This document shows positions 25,920 through 36,800 of a stretch of DNA of 64,000 bases, one piece after another. Numbering within the stretch: position 1 is the stretch's first letter; each line of letters begins with the position of its first letter. The notes beneath the pieces are model-generated. The model had not been told where the DNA came from and searched no databases. It saw nothing but the letters and a program-made list of their open reading frames with translations. This DNA comes from an uncultured Verrucomicrobiae bacterium (GTDB lineage Bacteria; Verrucomicrobiota; Verrucomicrobiia; Limisphaerales; UBA1100): contig CALKBX010000008.1 in NCBI GenBank assembly GCA_937775205.1, forward strand, positions 1-64,000, in the 5' to 3' direction. The translations under genes and the position numbers were made by a program.

Positions 25920-28037
25920 ATGAGCAACGGCCAGGCATCCAAAAACATGCCTTGGGCCGATATCGGCTTGGTGGCCTTTGTGTTCAGCGTCCTGCTGTGG
26001 ATGGTGCTGCCTCTTCGCCCGTGGATGCTCGACCTGCTGCTGGCGGTCAGTATTTCTTCCGGTTTGCTGGTGATGCTGGTCATCATTTATGTGCGCGAGC
26101 CTTCCGAGTTCACTGCCTTCCCCACGCTGCTACTGATCATCACGTTATTTAGATTGGGGATTAACGTCGCCTCAACGCGCCTCATTTTGGGCGAGGCGCA
26201 GGCGGGCGAGATTATCCAAAAATTCGGTGAAGTGGTCGTGCAAAATAATTACGTAGTTGGTTTCGTGGTGTTCATTATTCTCACGCTGATCAACTTCGTG
26301 GTCATCACCAAAGGCGCCGGCCGCATCGCGGAAGTGGCGGCGCGATTTACGTTGGACGCCATGCCCGGCAAACAAATGGCGATTGACGCGGAGTTGAACG
26401 CCGGCCTCATCAAGGAAGATCAAGCCCGCACGCGGCGCGAGGAGCTGGCGAAGGAAACAGATTTTTATGGTTCGATGGACGGTGCCAGCAAGTTTGTGCG
26501 CGGCGATGCCATCGCGGGCATTATCATCACGTTGGTCAACGTCATCGGCGGCATCGGCATTGGCGTCATCCAGCGCGACATGGGCGTGGGGCAGGCGATG
26601 CAAACTTACACGATCCTGAGTATCGGTGATGGACTGGTCTCGCAGATTCCCGCGTTGGTGATTTCCACGGCGGCGGGTATTTTGGTGACGCGCACGGCGG
26701 ACAAAGCAAGCCTCGGCCAAACGCTGGCCACGCAGCTTTTTCTGCAACCGAATGTGTTGCGAATCCTTTCGATCACGCTTTTCATCCTCGCTGCCTTTGC
26801 GTTGGTAACTGGCATTTTGCCTTGGTTCCCCTTCACGGTGATGGGCGGCGTGTTTTATTTCATGAACACTAATTTTGAAGAAAAGGGCATGATTATGGAG
26901 CGCCCCGCCGACGGCGGAACTACGCCCGGATTGCCTGATGGCGGCGGAGCCGATGGCGATGGCGGCGGTGAAGGTGCCGAACCTTCCGGGCCGGAGAAGC
27001 TCGAGGAGTTGCTGCACTTGGATACGTTGCAAATTGAACTGGGCTACGGACTGCTGGCGCTGGCGGATCCGAAAAAGGGCGGCGATGTGCTGGAGCGCGT
27101 GACGAGTGTGCGCCGCAATTTTGTTCAGGATATGGGCTTCATCATTCCCGCCGTGCGGTTGCGGGATAATTTGGAACTGCAGCCCAATGAATATCGGTTT
27201 ATTTTCCGTGGCCAAATGATTTCCAGCGGCGAGGTGATGCCGGGCTATTGGCTGGCGATGAATACGAATAACAGCACCGAGGTGCTACCGGGCGTGCAGA
27301 CGACCGAGCCGGTGTTCGGCTTGCCGGCGACGTGGATCACCGAGGTGGAACGCAAGAACGCCGAGGTGTCGGGCTACACGGTGGTGGATCCGGCGTCGGT
27401 GTTGGTGACGCATTTCAGCGAGACGATCAAGCGCAGTTGCCACCAGATTCTCAGTCGACAGGACGTGCAGGTGTTGCTGGATAATTTGAAGGAAGATCAC
27501 CCCGCGCTGGTGAATGAGCTGGTGCCGAATTTGCTTTCGGTGGGCCAAGTGCAGCGCGTGCTGCAAAATCTGCTGGCCGAGGGTGTGTCCATCCGCAACA
27601 TGGTGGGCATCCTCGAGCGCGTGTCCGACTACGCGGCCACCACGAAAAACCCCGACGAACTTTCCGAACAAGCCCGCCGTTCCATCGGCGTGCAGGTGGT
27701 GAAGCCGTACCTCGACGAATCAGGCAATCTGCCGTCCATCACGCTGGATCCTTGGCTCGAAGAGGAAATGGTGAAAGGCATCCGGCCATCGCAAAACGAA
27801 ATGCAACTGCTGATCGATCCGAAGATCGCCGAACACCTTTCGCATCAACTGCATCAGGCCATTCAGCCGATGATTGCCGAGGGCAAACCGCCGGTGATTA
27901 TTTGTTCGGCAATGATTCGGGCTGGACTCCGCAAGTTCTTTGCGGCGAAGTTCCCCGAGCTGGCGTTCCTCAGCTACGAGGAGCTGCCGCCGAAGATTGA
28001 GATTGTGCCCGTGGCGTCAATCCCGGCCATTCAATAG
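25920..28037 (+). CDS. flhA: Flagellar export gate protein FlhA
   Basis: FlhA is the nonameric export channel and substrate dock. It has 705 residues, with eight membrane helices in the first ~320. The FHIPEP-family signature LFRLGINVASTRLILGEAQA lies near residue 76, and the loop GAGRIAEVAARFTLDAMPGK near 130. A Gly-rich linker (GGGADGDGGGEGAEP) leads to the cytosolic domain, which contains VVVDPASVLVTH-like sequence and LLDNLKEDHPALVNELVP. It has its own sigma-54 promoter. Confidence 0.96.
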   Translation: MSNGQASKNMPWADIGLVAFVFSVLLWMVLPLRPWMLDLLLAVSISSGLLVMLVIIYVREPSEFTAFPTLLLIITLFRLGINVASTRLILGEAQAGEIIQKFGEVVVQNNYVVGFVVFIILTLINFVVITKGAGRIAEVAARFTLDAMPGKQMAIDAELNAGLIKEDQARTRREELAKETDFYGSMDGASKFVRGDAIAGIIITLVNVIGGIGIGVIQRDMGVGQAMQTYTILSIGDGLVSQIPALVISTAAGILVTRTADKASLGQTLATQLFLQPNVLRILSITLFILAAFALVTGILPWFPFTVMGGVFYFMNTNFEEKGMIMERPADGGTTPGLPDGGGADGDGGGEGAEPSGPEKLEELLHLDTLQIELGYGLLALADPKKGGDVLERVTSVRRNFVQDMGFIIPAVRLRDNLELQPNEYRFIFRGQMISSGEVMPGYWLAMNTNNSTEVLPGVQTTEPVFGLPATWITEVERKNAEVSGYTVVDPASVLVTHFSETIKRSCHQILSRQDVQVLLDNLKEDHPALVNELVPNLLSVGQVQRVLQNLLAEGVSIRNMVGILERVSDYAATTKNPDELSEQARRSIGVQVVKPYLDESGNLPSITLDPWLEEEMVKGIRPSQNEMQLLIDPKIAEHLSHQLHQAIQPMIAEGKPPVIICSAMIRAGLRKFFAAKFPELAFLSYEELPPKIEIVPVASIPAIQ

Positions 28038-28070
28038 CCGGAGATCGACCGGTCACTTGCCACTTGTTAA

Positions 28071-29207
28071 ATGAATGTTGTTAAACTTATCGCCGATTCG
28101 CCCCAGGACGCGCTGGAAAAAGTGCGCGACGAATTGGGCGTCGACGCCGTAATCCTTAATGTGCGCCCCGTACAGGCCGGGGTCCTCAAGCGGATGTGGA
28201 ACGGCAAACAAGTAGAGGTGCTGGCCACGAAATCCACCCCCGAACGCTCCGAAAAAGAAGCGATGCTACAACTGGCCACCCGCGTGGGCGAGTTGGAAGA
28301 GGAACTCACCGAGCGCGTCGGCACCGCTGTGCTGCAAGGCCGCGCCCCCAACGCGGACACCAAGCTGCCGGCCAAGCTCGCGCAAATGATCGCCCAAGCC
28401 CAAGGCGGCCGCCCCGAGGTGGTGGCCTTGCCGGCGGTGCAGGTTTTGGAGGAATTGGGTTTGCTGCCTTCGCACGCCCGTTGGCTTTCGGCGCAGGCGC
28501 GCAATTTTCTGGGCGGCACCAAGCCGCGCAATCTCATCGAAGAAATGGAGTTGCTGCGCGATGTGCTCTCGGAATATTGGAATCAAATCGCCCGGCGCGT
28601 GGAGAAGCCCGGCAATCCGGTGCGCGTGTTGGTGGGCCCGCCCGGCACGGGCAAAACCACCGCGCTCTGCAAATGGATGACGCAGGAAGCGCTGGTGAAC
28701 CGCAAGCCCGTGCGCGTGTGGCGGCTGGATGGCGATCGCGGCAACACGGCGGAATTTCTCAGCCTACACGGCGAGCTGATGCAGATTCCGGTGGAACGGT
28801 TTTGGGATGACAACGATCAGCCGCCGGAAGACACGATGCGTTTTGTGGATCTCCCCGGCGTGGCGACCAACAGCCCCGACGCGCTGGAAGCCCTCGCGCG
28901 CGGCTTGGCGGATATGCCGCCCATGGAAATTCAACTGGTGCTCAACGCCTCGTACGATTTGGGTTTGCTGCTGCGGCAGGCCCGCGCGTTTTCGCATCTG
29001 CCGCTCGCGGGCATTTTGCTGACGCACATTGACGAAGCCGAGCGCTGGAGCAAAGTGTGGAACGTGATGCTGGCGACGCAGTTGCCCATTTCGTTTCTCT
29101 CGGGGGGACAGGATATTCCGGGCGACTTTCACCGCGCCATTCCGGAGAATCTTTTCGACGCCTTCGTCAACGCCGGCCTGCAAACGCCCTCGCCCGCAGC
29201 GGGTTGA
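28071..29207 (+). CDS. flhF: Flagellar SRP-family GTPase FlhF
   Basis: FlhF sets flagellar position and number. It has 378 residues: a B-domain start (MNVVKLIADSPQDALEKVRD), an N-domain, then the G-domain with P-loop GPPGTGKTT (about residue 188) and DLPG. The guanine-specificity motif is THID, where family members usually have TKxD. That is worth noting but it lies in an intact frame. It lies 33 bases after flhA. No flhG follows; a minus-strand glycosyltransferase gene converges on it. Confidence 0.9.
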   Translation: MNVVKLIADSPQDALEKVRDELGVDAVILNVRPVQAGVLKRMWNGKQVEVLATKSTPERSEKEAMLQLATRVGELEEELTERVGTAVLQGRAPNADTKLPAKLAQMIAQAQGGRPEVVALPAVQVLEELGLLPSHARWLSAQARNFLGGTKPRNLIEEMELLRDVLSEYWNQIARRVEKPGNPVRVLVGPPGTGKTTALCKWMTQEALVNRKPVRVWRLDGDRGNTAEFLSLHGELMQIPVERFWDDNDQPPEDTMRFVDLPGVATNSPDALEALARGLADMPPMEIQLVLNASYDLGLLLRQARAFSHLPLAGILLTHIDEAERWSKVWNVMLATQLPISFLSGGQDIPGDFHRAIPENLFDAFVNAGLQTPSPAAG

Positions 29208-29226
29208 TTTTGTAGCCCGGCCCAAG

Positions 29227-30660
29227 CTACATTGCAGTTTCTACTACGCCTCCGGCGAGTTCTGAAGTGCGCAGTTCCGCGCCGTAATTCAAGAGGCAAT
29301 GCTGGATTTCTTCCATCACATCGTCCCACTGATTGGTTTGGCTTTGGCGGAAGAGGCGCATGGTGGGATACCACGGGGTGTCGTTGCGATGCAACCGCCA
29401 GCGCCAATCAGCGGCGTGGGGCAGAAGCGTCCACGCGGGGCGGCCAAGCGCGCCGGCGAGATGGGCGGTGGCGGTGTCCACGGAGATGACGAGGTCGGTC
29501 TGGCTGAGGATGGCGGCGGTATCGGCAAAGTCGCCGATGTGATCGCGCAGGTCGTGGACGTTTGAGCGGCGGTTCATATCGGCCACGGCGTCGTTGTCGG
29601 CATTGATTTGCATGCTATAAAACTGGCAGCCGGGGGTATCAAAAAGATTGCGGAACAGCGTGTAGGGGATGGATTTTTTTTCGGTGATTTCGCTGTGCGG
29701 GGCACTGCTCCAAGTGACGGCGATGTGTTTGTAGCCGGGTTTGTAGCCGGGGAGTTTTGACGCGGAAGCTTCGATGGGGCTTAGGTAAGCGGGGCTGTGG
29801 TGATCGGTTTCGCGTTGGAGCTTGAGCAGTTTGGGGAGGCTCATCAGGGGCGCGTGCACGTCGAAGGCGGGCAGGGCATCGCCGGGGGCGACGACGGAAT
29901 CGAGCTCGGGCACACCGGCGAATAGGCGTTTGAGCTGGGGCTGGCACTGGAGGGAAATGCGGTTGCGGGCGCGGGCGAGTTGGCGGGCGAAGCGCAGGAA
30001 CATTATGGAATCGCCAAAGCCCTGTTCGGTGTGGAGCAAGAGGCTTCGTCCTTCGAGGGGATCGCCGCGCCATTCGGGGGCGTTAAATTCGGGTTTTTTC
30101 TTTTGGCGGGCTTTCCAGCGGAATTCGTAATCGCGCCAACCTTTGGCGAAGTCACCGAGCATGAGGCAGGCGAGGCCGTGGTTCCAGCGGAGATTGGGGT
30201 TGTTGGGCTCGTAGTACAGCGCTTTGCGATATTCCATGAGCGCCTCGGGCACGCGATTTTGTTCCTCCAAAATCCAGCCAAGATTTACGGCGGCGTCTGC
30301 GGCTTCGGGATTGATGAGCAGTTCCTGCTTGAGGCAAGCCTCAGCGGCGGTGACGTCGCCGAGGAGTTGGTGGGAACTAGCCATGCCGAGGTGGATGCCT
30401 TGGGCGGAGGGTTCGCGGCGGGCGGCGGCTTTGAAATGTTCGAGGGCTTCGGTGGGGCGAATTTGTTTGAGGCGTGCGGCGCCGAAGTTGTAGCGCAGCT
30501 CGGGGGAATCGGCGCCGAGATCGAGCACGCGTGAGTACACAGACACAGCGAGATCCAGCTCGCCCATCTTCTGAAAGAAGAGGCCGAATTTCTTGAGCGT
30601 CTCGGCGTGACTTAGGTCACGCGCGGAACTGCTATTTTCAACTTCCGTGTTGATTTTCAT
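29227..30660 (-). CDS. TPR protein with GT9-like glycosyltransferase domain
   Basis: About 477 residues from the ATG at 30660 (an upstream in-frame ATG at 30699 is less likely). Residues ~14-215 are TPR repeats (FFQKMGELDLAVSVYSRVLD, AAVNLGWILEEQNRVPEALM). The C-terminal half resembles heptosyltransferase-like family 9 proteins (LLHTEQGFGDSIMFLRFARQ; DLVISVDTATAHLAGALGRP; TLLPHAADWRWRL). Such TPR-GT9 proteins often occur beside flagellin modification genes, and its position next to flhF fits that. The acceptor is unknown. Confidence 0.8.
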   Translation of the reverse strand: MKINTEVENSSSARDLSHAETLKKFGLFFQKMGELDLAVSVYSRVLDLGADSPELRYNFGAARLKQIRPTEALEHFKAAARREPSAQGIHLGMASSHQLLGDVTAAEACLKQELLINPEAADAAVNLGWILEEQNRVPEALMEYRKALYYEPNNPNLRWNHGLACLMLGDFAKGWRDYEFRWKARQKKKPEFNAPEWRGDPLEGRSLLLHTEQGFGDSIMFLRFARQLARARNRISLQCQPQLKRLFAGVPELDSVVAPGDALPAFDVHAPLMSLPKLLKLQRETDHHSPAYLSPIEASASKLPGYKPGYKHIAVTWSSAPHSEITEKKSIPYTLFRNLFDTPGCQFYSMQINADNDAVADMNRRSNVHDLRDHIGDFADTAAILSQTDLVISVDTATAHLAGALGRPAWTLLPHAADWRWRLHRNDTPWYPTMRLFRQSQTNQWDDVMEEIQHCLLNYGAELRTSELAGGVVETAM

Positions 30661-30672
30661 AATACCACTTAA

Positions 30673-30689
30673 CGAGCAGCAACTGCTCG
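30673..30689 (-). other. Hairpin before the TPR-GT9 gene start
   Basis: A perfect 7-bp stem CGAGCAG/CTGCTCG with a 3-base loop lies 13-29 bases upstream of the ATG at 30660, where it could affect ribosome access. No sigma-54 site accompanies it. Confidence 0.35.
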
Positions 30690-30806
30690 GTGAGTCCATC
30701 CTTGGACGTGGTTGACAGCGTTAATGGCTGTTAATGTCGCTATACTATATGTCGGCAAAAGAGGGGGGTGACTTTAGGAAAATTTTTGCCTAATTTGGGA
30801 AAAACC

Positions 30807-30845
30807 AAAAAAAAAGCGCCCGACCGGTGAAGAACGGCCGGGCGC
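30807..30845 (-). terminator. Rho-independent terminator of the 30.9-32.7 kb lipoprotein gene
   Basis: On the minus strand GCGCCCGGCCG-8 bases-CGGTCGGGCGC forms an 11-bp GC-rich stem followed by nine T. This is a textbook terminator. The remaining ~110 bases up to 30700 hold no gene and no promoter I can defend. Confidence 0.9.
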
Positions 30846-30866
30846 GTGAAAAAATGCAGTTTTAGG

Positions 30867-32687
30867 CTACTTTTCGCGGGGGATGGCCTCTTCCGCCACA
30901 GGCCCAAGCACTTCGGCTTCTACGACGACCTCGGGCTCGGCTTCGTTGCCGATTCCAAATTCTCCCGCCATTTCGGCTAATTCAACGGATAAATCGACCA
31001 ATTGCTTCAAGCCGTTGGTTTTCTTGTCCTTGAACGTGAGCTTGCCTTTCATGGAGAGCATATTGCTGGTGAAGGAGGCTTCGTCGAAAACGCGAAGAAC
31101 TTCGACGATTTTGTCGGCTTCCTCATCGCCTTCAGCCATGATTTCCACCACATCGGCCACGCGATCGAAGCGGATGAAGCCGCCGGCCACGTGTTTGCCG
31201 AGCAGATTGTGCCGAGCGCCCTTGATGGGGTTGACGGTAGTGCCTTCGGCCACTGCGGCGGCGTGTTTGTCGGTGGTGATGAAAAGCGCCTTTTGGTTTT
31301 GAGCAAACTGAATTCCCGCCATCGCTTTGAGCATCGTCATTCCCTGTTGGAGTTCGGGATTGTTGATGAGCTTATTGGCGGCTACCCAGTTTTCCACCGT
31401 GAAGCCAAATACAAAGCCGACTTTCGGTTGGGGGCCAAAATCGCCTTCGGCCATTTCGAGGCTGTCCCAGCTGAGCACCATATCGCCCTTGGGAATGGAG
31501 AGCAGCTCTTTGAGCGAGAGGCCGAGATTTTCCTCGATCAATTCCAGCACCTCGCCGAATTCGTCATTGTCTTCGAGTAAGGGCAGGATGTCTTCGTTGA
31601 ACATCTTCCGGACCGCCTTCATGTTCACCGACTCGGCGAAGGCCAGAATGGAATCATCCGGCACCATGTTCAGCAATGAGGCATCCGCGCCCTTGCCAGC
31701 CATGTTGGCAAATTTCTCGTTTTCCTTTTTGCCAAAGCTGCCGGAGAAATCCACCGTCACCGCGCCCGCATCAAAGCTGACCGTGGAGGAGTAAGTGAGA
31801 TCTTTGTACAAATTCATCATCAACACCGCCGCTGGATCTTCCTCGCCCACGACCTCGCCAATCATCTCCATCAACTGGGCGTAATCAAACCATGCCGCGA
31901 CATCGTATTTTTTCTTCAAGTGCACGCTCAGGCTTGCGTTCGGCTTGGGTTTGCCCGTCATGCGCGCCTTGAGCATCGCTGGCACGCGCCCCACCTTGGT
32001 TTCGTCGCTGGTGCCCACGACCACGAAAACTTTATCCGTGAAGCCCAACGCCACGGGCATTCCCTGCATCGCCACCTGTTTGTATCCATTGGCATCGGTC
32101 ACCCGAAACGGCATGCCGGTAGCGGCGATGATTTTGTTGAGGGTTTTCTCCAGCGTGGCGGCATCCTTCACCGCCATTACCAATCCGCCGGTTACGGTGG
32201 GTTCGCCAAATTCTTCGGCGGGCGGTTGCACATTCATGAACACATGCGCCGGCCGGGCGATATTCAACCCGCTCGCGGCGGGGTCTTTGAGGATCGCAAT
32301 TGCTAGCTCGTCATCAACCTCGTTCATGAGTTGCTCGAATAAATCCGACTCGAGCAAATCCTTGTACCCGCCCTTATCCAGCAATTGCTTAAGGTTGGCG
32401 GAGAAGACCATCGTCGTTTTCTTGGGTAAATGCGAAGCAAGCGAACGCGCGCCCGCAGCGGGCTTGTCCGCCGGATCGGCGATCAACTCGGTATGCTCGG
32501 GCTCGGCCTCGGGGTTGGCGATTGTCTCGGTGTTGCCCGGCTCGGCCTCGGATGGGGCGGCGGGGGCATCTCCTCCGGTATCCGCGGCCGGAGCTGCGGG
32601 CGCCGAATTCACCTGCTGGCCGCAGCCGAGCCAAAGGCCGGCCATCACCAACAGCGTGGGGATCCAAAGAAAAAGTTTGCGGGCCAT
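30867..32687 (-). CDS. Large putative lipoprotein of unknown function
   Basis: About 606 residues from the ATG at 32687 (MARKLFLWIPTLLVMAG). The signal peptide ends in the lipobox LWLGC, so the product is probably outer-membrane or periplasmic. A Pro/Ala/Glu linker with two similar segments (NTETIANPEAEPEHTELIAD) precedes a long alpha/beta body (about 90-590). It recalls DUF3352/DUF4836-type large surface proteins by composition, but I cannot assign a family. It stands alone with its own terminator and a divergent neighbour 110 bases upstream. Confidence 0.75.
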   Translation of the reverse strand: MARKLFLWIPTLLVMAGLWLGCGQQVNSAPAAPAADTGGDAPAAPSEAEPGNTETIANPEAEPEHTELIADPADKPAAGARSLASHLPKKTTMVFSANLKQLLDKGGYKDLLESDLFEQLMNEVDDELAIAILKDPAASGLNIARPAHVFMNVQPPAEEFGEPTVTGGLVMAVKDAATLEKTLNKIIAATGMPFRVTDANGYKQVAMQGMPVALGFTDKVFVVVGTSDETKVGRVPAMLKARMTGKPKPNASLSVHLKKKYDVAAWFDYAQLMEMIGEVVGEEDPAAVLMMNLYKDLTYSSTVSFDAGAVTVDFSGSFGKKENEKFANMAGKGADASLLNMVPDDSILAFAESVNMKAVRKMFNEDILPLLEDNDEFGEVLELIEENLGLSLKELLSIPKGDMVLSWDSLEMAEGDFGPQPKVGFVFGFTVENWVAANKLINNPELQQGMTMLKAMAGIQFAQNQKALFITTDKHAAAVAEGTTVNPIKGARHNLLGKHVAGGFIRFDRVADVVEIMAEGDEEADKIVEVLRVFDEASFTSNMLSMKGKLTFKDKKTNGLKQLVDLSVELAEMAGEFGIGNEAEPEVVVEAEVLGPVAEEAIPREK

Positions 32688-32797
32688 AGGCCCATCGGAT
32701 GTTTTGCAGGGGGTTTGCATCGGGAAAGTCTACCTTTTGGGCGTCATCCGTCCAGTTTTTTTTTGCCAACTCGGGCTGGGCTGGGCTAAGGTGTCGC

Positions 32798-33853
32798 ATG
32801 CGTGAGCGTACGGCATGGATTATGGGCGGCATTGCAGCCGCATTGCCCGTGGTGGGATTGTTGATTTGGCTTAACTTGGATGGCGGCGGTAGTGCCATCG
32901 AGATTCCGTTATTGCCCGCATCACCATCCGAGCCGAGCCATCCGCGACTCAAGGTATTGGAGGAGCCCGGCAAATGGGAACTGGTGAGCACGGCTAAAAG
33001 CGTTACCTCCACCAACACCAACACTGGCACCCTCCATGCATACTGGGGACTCAACGGTCATTGTCTGATTCTGGAAGCGGAGATGACCAATCCCGCCGGC
33101 GAAATCACCTATGATTTGTCGGTGAAACATTTCAATGATCAGATTGATCACTACCATTACACACTCATTCAGGACGACGGCTATGTGCGGGGCCTCATCG
33201 GCAAGTGGAAAACCCAGTCAACGCGGATGGATTGGTGGTCAGTTTATCTTCCCGGCGCGCCCAGCGGAGTGAGCCAGCGCATAGTCGAGCAGCAACTCAC
33301 CCCGAGCGAAAGAAAAACCAACATCGATATCGTAAATAATAATCAAGTGGAATTAGCCGGCTCAGTCGAATCCAAGCGCGTGGGCGAGCGCGAGGCAGCG
33401 CCGGCGACCCAACCGGCCACGCCGGAATTGGCGCGGCTGGGCACTGCCGGGGTTTGGCAAGAAGTCGAGTCGGTGATGGAGGAGGGCAAGCTCATCACCA
33501 ACCGCATCAACGGACGTTCCCGCTGGACGCGCGGGGGTCGTGCGCTGATCTATGAAGGCGTCATCGATAACAACGGGGAAGGCGTCTATTTTATGTGGGT
33601 GAAAACCTATGACCGAATGGATGGCATTTACCGGTTTGTTTACTTTTTCAAGGACGGCCCGGTGGATCATTTCGTTGGCAAATGGGATGAAGCGACCAAG
33701 ACTATTGTGTGGCGATCCATTCAGCCGCCGGGCAACCGGGTCATCCACGAAACCTTCACGAGCCCCACTCATCGCACTTGGCGCGTGGAATTTTTTGACA
33801 ACGAACGCAAGCTCGTTTCTTCCAGCGATGGCGAGAGCCGGCTAAAGGAGTAA
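32798..33853 (+). CDS. Membrane-anchored protein with duplicated DUF1579-like halves
   Basis: About 351 residues from ATG 32798. The N-terminal membrane helix (WIMGGIAAALPVVGLLIWL) suggests an anchored periplasmic protein. Two similar beta-rich halves follow. The first is about 50-160 (PGKWELVSTAKS ... HYTLIQDDGYVRGLIGKWK). The second is about 225-345 (AGVWQEVESVMEEGKLI ... YFFKDGPVDHFVGKWDEATK). The pattern GxW...L.Y.G..D..G..Y..K..D resembles lipocalin-like DUF1579. Function unknown; there is no obvious link to flagella. Confidence 0.75.
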   Translation: MRERTAWIMGGIAAALPVVGLLIWLNLDGGGSAIEIPLLPASPSEPSHPRLKVLEEPGKWELVSTAKSVTSTNTNTGTLHAYWGLNGHCLILEAEMTNPAGEITYDLSVKHFNDQIDHYHYTLIQDDGYVRGLIGKWKTQSTRMDWWSVYLPGAPSGVSQRIVEQQLTPSERKTNIDIVNNNQVELAGSVESKRVGEREAAPATQPATPELARLGTAGVWQEVESVMEEGKLITNRINGRSRWTRGGRALIYEGVIDNNGEGVYFMWVKTYDRMDGIYRFVYFFKDGPVDHFVGKWDEATKTIVWRSIQPPGNRVIHETFTSPTHRTWRVEFFDNERKLVSSSDGESRLKE

Positions 33854-33857
33854 ACCG

Positions 33858-36800
33858 TTAAGACGCCAGCGCGGCTTCGGCCAACACTTGGCCCGCGGTG
33901 GGCAGCGTGGCGGTGATGGTTTCCAGATTTTCTGTGAGTTTCCGCACCGGCTCTTCCTGGCCGCGCTCGAGCAGCCGCCGTGTCCATTCCACAAACGCCA
34001 TGCTGACAGCTTTTTCGTGGTCGGGATCGGTCAGTCGGGTGGGTTGGCTGAGGGCGAATCGGCAAAGCAAACGCGCCGCTTCATTCGCCGGATGTTTCGG
34101 CAATGCCTCAAACAAAGGCAGCGCTACTTTGAATTGGCCCGCCGTGAGCAGCGCGATGCCGCGTTGCTTGGTGATCTCCGGGTGATCCGGGTGGTCCTGC
34201 GCCGCGCAATCAGTCCAGTGCAGCGCGATCTCGGTGTCGTTCAGATGCCCGTTCACGATGTTGCAGCCGAGGCTCCACAGCGAGGGCGTCATCAAATCTT
34301 TTTCAATCGCCTCGAACAACAACTGCACCGCCTCGTCGGCGCGATCGTTCTTCACGAGAAACGTGCCCACCCCGTGACGCACGCCGGCGGCATCCGGCGA
34401 AATCTCCAGTGCTTTCCGGAAGGCTTCCTCGGCGCCTTCGGGGTCGCCCGTTTTGGCCAAACTATCGGCCAGCAAATGATACGGCCCGTGCGCTTCCACG
34501 CCGCGGAAGCGCGGGGTGAATGTCTGTTCATCACTTTTCTTGATGCACTCGCGCAGCTCCGGGATGGCCTCGGCGTGTCGCCCTTGCTTGATGAGCCCCA
34601 GCGCGGCCACGTAGTGGATGGACGCGGTGGGCCCGCAATCTTTCGCCAACTGGCTGTGGGCTACTTCCAAAAGTTCCTCGAATTTTTCTGCCTGCAAAAG
34701 GTGGAAGCAGAACATGCTCACCAATCGCTCGCGCACCTCGGGCATTACGTGCTCCGCCTTGTGCTGCGCCAGCATTTTCATCGCGTGGCGATTCTGCGTG
34801 ATCGCCTCGTCGATGCGGCCGTCATTAAATAAATCCAGCGCGTAGTTCATCAGCAACGCCGGTTCGTCGGGCATTTCCTCCACGGCTTTATCCAATAGCC
34901 GGAGGTTGCGCTTCACTTTATCGCGCGAAATTTTCACCGAGGGGTCGTACCCGAAATGCAGCAACCGCGTGCGGCCGATGCCTGAGTCCATCCCCCAATG
35001 CCCTTGACGCACCACGATGGATGAAAAAATCTGTTCGTGCACGATCCCCACAAAGTGCAGCCCCGGCGCATTGCGGAACAGGCGCGGCACATAAGTCACG
35101 CCGTCGCCGGTTTGCTCCAGGGTGTGGTCCTCCGTCCGCATAAAATTCGCCAGCGGAATGCGGAAGCCAAGTTGGTTTTCCGAATACAAATCGCGCGCGA
35201 GATCTTCATTGCCTTTCGGATCTAGAATTTCGTCCGCATCGAGAATCAAAACCCAATCGCCGGTGACGTGTTCGAGCGAATAATTTCGGGCATCGGAAAA
35301 GTTATCATTCCACTCAAAGTGATGCACCTCCGCGCCGAGCGATTCGGCCAGTGCCACGGTGCGGTCGGTGGAGCCGGTGTCCACCACCACCACTTGATAG
35401 GCGAGGGCTTTGACGGATTCAATGGCTTGAAGGATAAATTCCTCTTCGTCCTTCACAATCATGCAAACCGAAAGCCGCGGCGTATCGCTGGCGGCGGGCG
35501 GCTCGGGCCACGCGATGTCCGTGGTGGTGAGCGCTGGCTTTTGCTTGAGGTTGGCGCGCACGCCGATTGGTACATCCCATTTAGGGGAGAGCGCCAGCAG
35601 GCGGTCGAGGCACTGCAGCGCGCGCGCTTCATCGCCGGCGTCCAGCGCTATCTCGGTGAGATGCAGCCATGCCTCGGGATGGAACGGCCGTCGCGCCAAA
35701 CATTCCAGCGCGTCATTCCACGCTTCAAGATGTTGGCCTTGTTTCAAAAAATCCTGCGAGGCATCGAGGCTGCCCACCAACGCCGCCGCGGGTAGATCGT
35801 CATCGTTTTCTTTGGAAACTGTTTCGCGTTGAAGCTGTTGGATCGTCTCCGCTTTCACCGTGCCATTGCTGGAAGGGATGGCGGGTTCCTCCGGTTGGGA
35901 TTCCTCCTTCGGCTCTGTCAGAGCTTTCAGATTGCTGGCGGCGGTGGCGTTGTAGGGGTCAATCTCCAACGCGCGCCGGAAGCACGAGACGGCCAGTTCG
36001 TTGTCGTTCAATTTATGAAAACACATTCCCAGCGCGAGGGTGGATTCCACTTCCTCCGGGTTCGCCTCCAGCACGCGAGCGTAAAGCTTGGCGGCTTCGG
36101 GGAATTCGCCAATCCGAAATTTCGCCGTGGCCATCAGCTTGAGGCCGGTGTTGTGGTTCGGATCAATCTCGAGCAATCGACTGACGTGCTCGTTGAATAG
36201 TTGGACATTGGCATCGAACAGTGCCGAGGTGGCCGCTTGTGAATGCGGCGCGGGATCGTCCGGAGTTAGCTCGGTCAATCGATGATAAATCCCCGCTGCT
36301 TCCGCGTAGCGTTTCTCGCGGAAAAATAAATTCCCAATTGCATTGAGCAGCACGCAGTCATTCGGGTGCGACACAAGCCCTTCCTCGAGCGCCAAGCGCG
36401 TGCCTTCCACGTCGCCGGTTTCCAGTGTTTGATGCGCGTGGATGAGGATGCGTTCTACATCGGACTCAACCGCATCCAAAGCATCGTAGGGCGATTCTTT
36501 GGGTTCCGATTCAGCTTTCGTTTCCGTGGCCGGTTCGTTTTCCATCTGCGAAAGATTGGTGAGGGCCAGGGTGTTTTCGGGGTCCAACTGCAGCACGCGC
36601 TCGAATGTTTCGCGTGCGATTTCAGCTTGGCCTCCACGGAAAAGGCACACGCCCATCGCGAGCAGATTATCTGGGTTTTCCGGTTCCAATTCCGCCAGCC
36701 GAGCGAAAGTGCGGCCCGCTTCATAATAGCGTTCCTGCTCGAGATTTAGTTTGCCGAGGTAGCGCAGCATCTCGGGATTGTCCGGGTCAATTTCCATTGC

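Noticed and set aside
26172-27215. 347-codon frame antisense to flhA
   Set aside because: FlhA is certain on the plus strand; the antisense product is His/Arg/Gln-rich with no fold signature.
30673-30700. Sigma-54 promoter before the TPR-GT9 gene
   Set aside because: TTGCTGC occurs but no GG at the -24 position; the sequence is better explained as a 7-bp hairpin.
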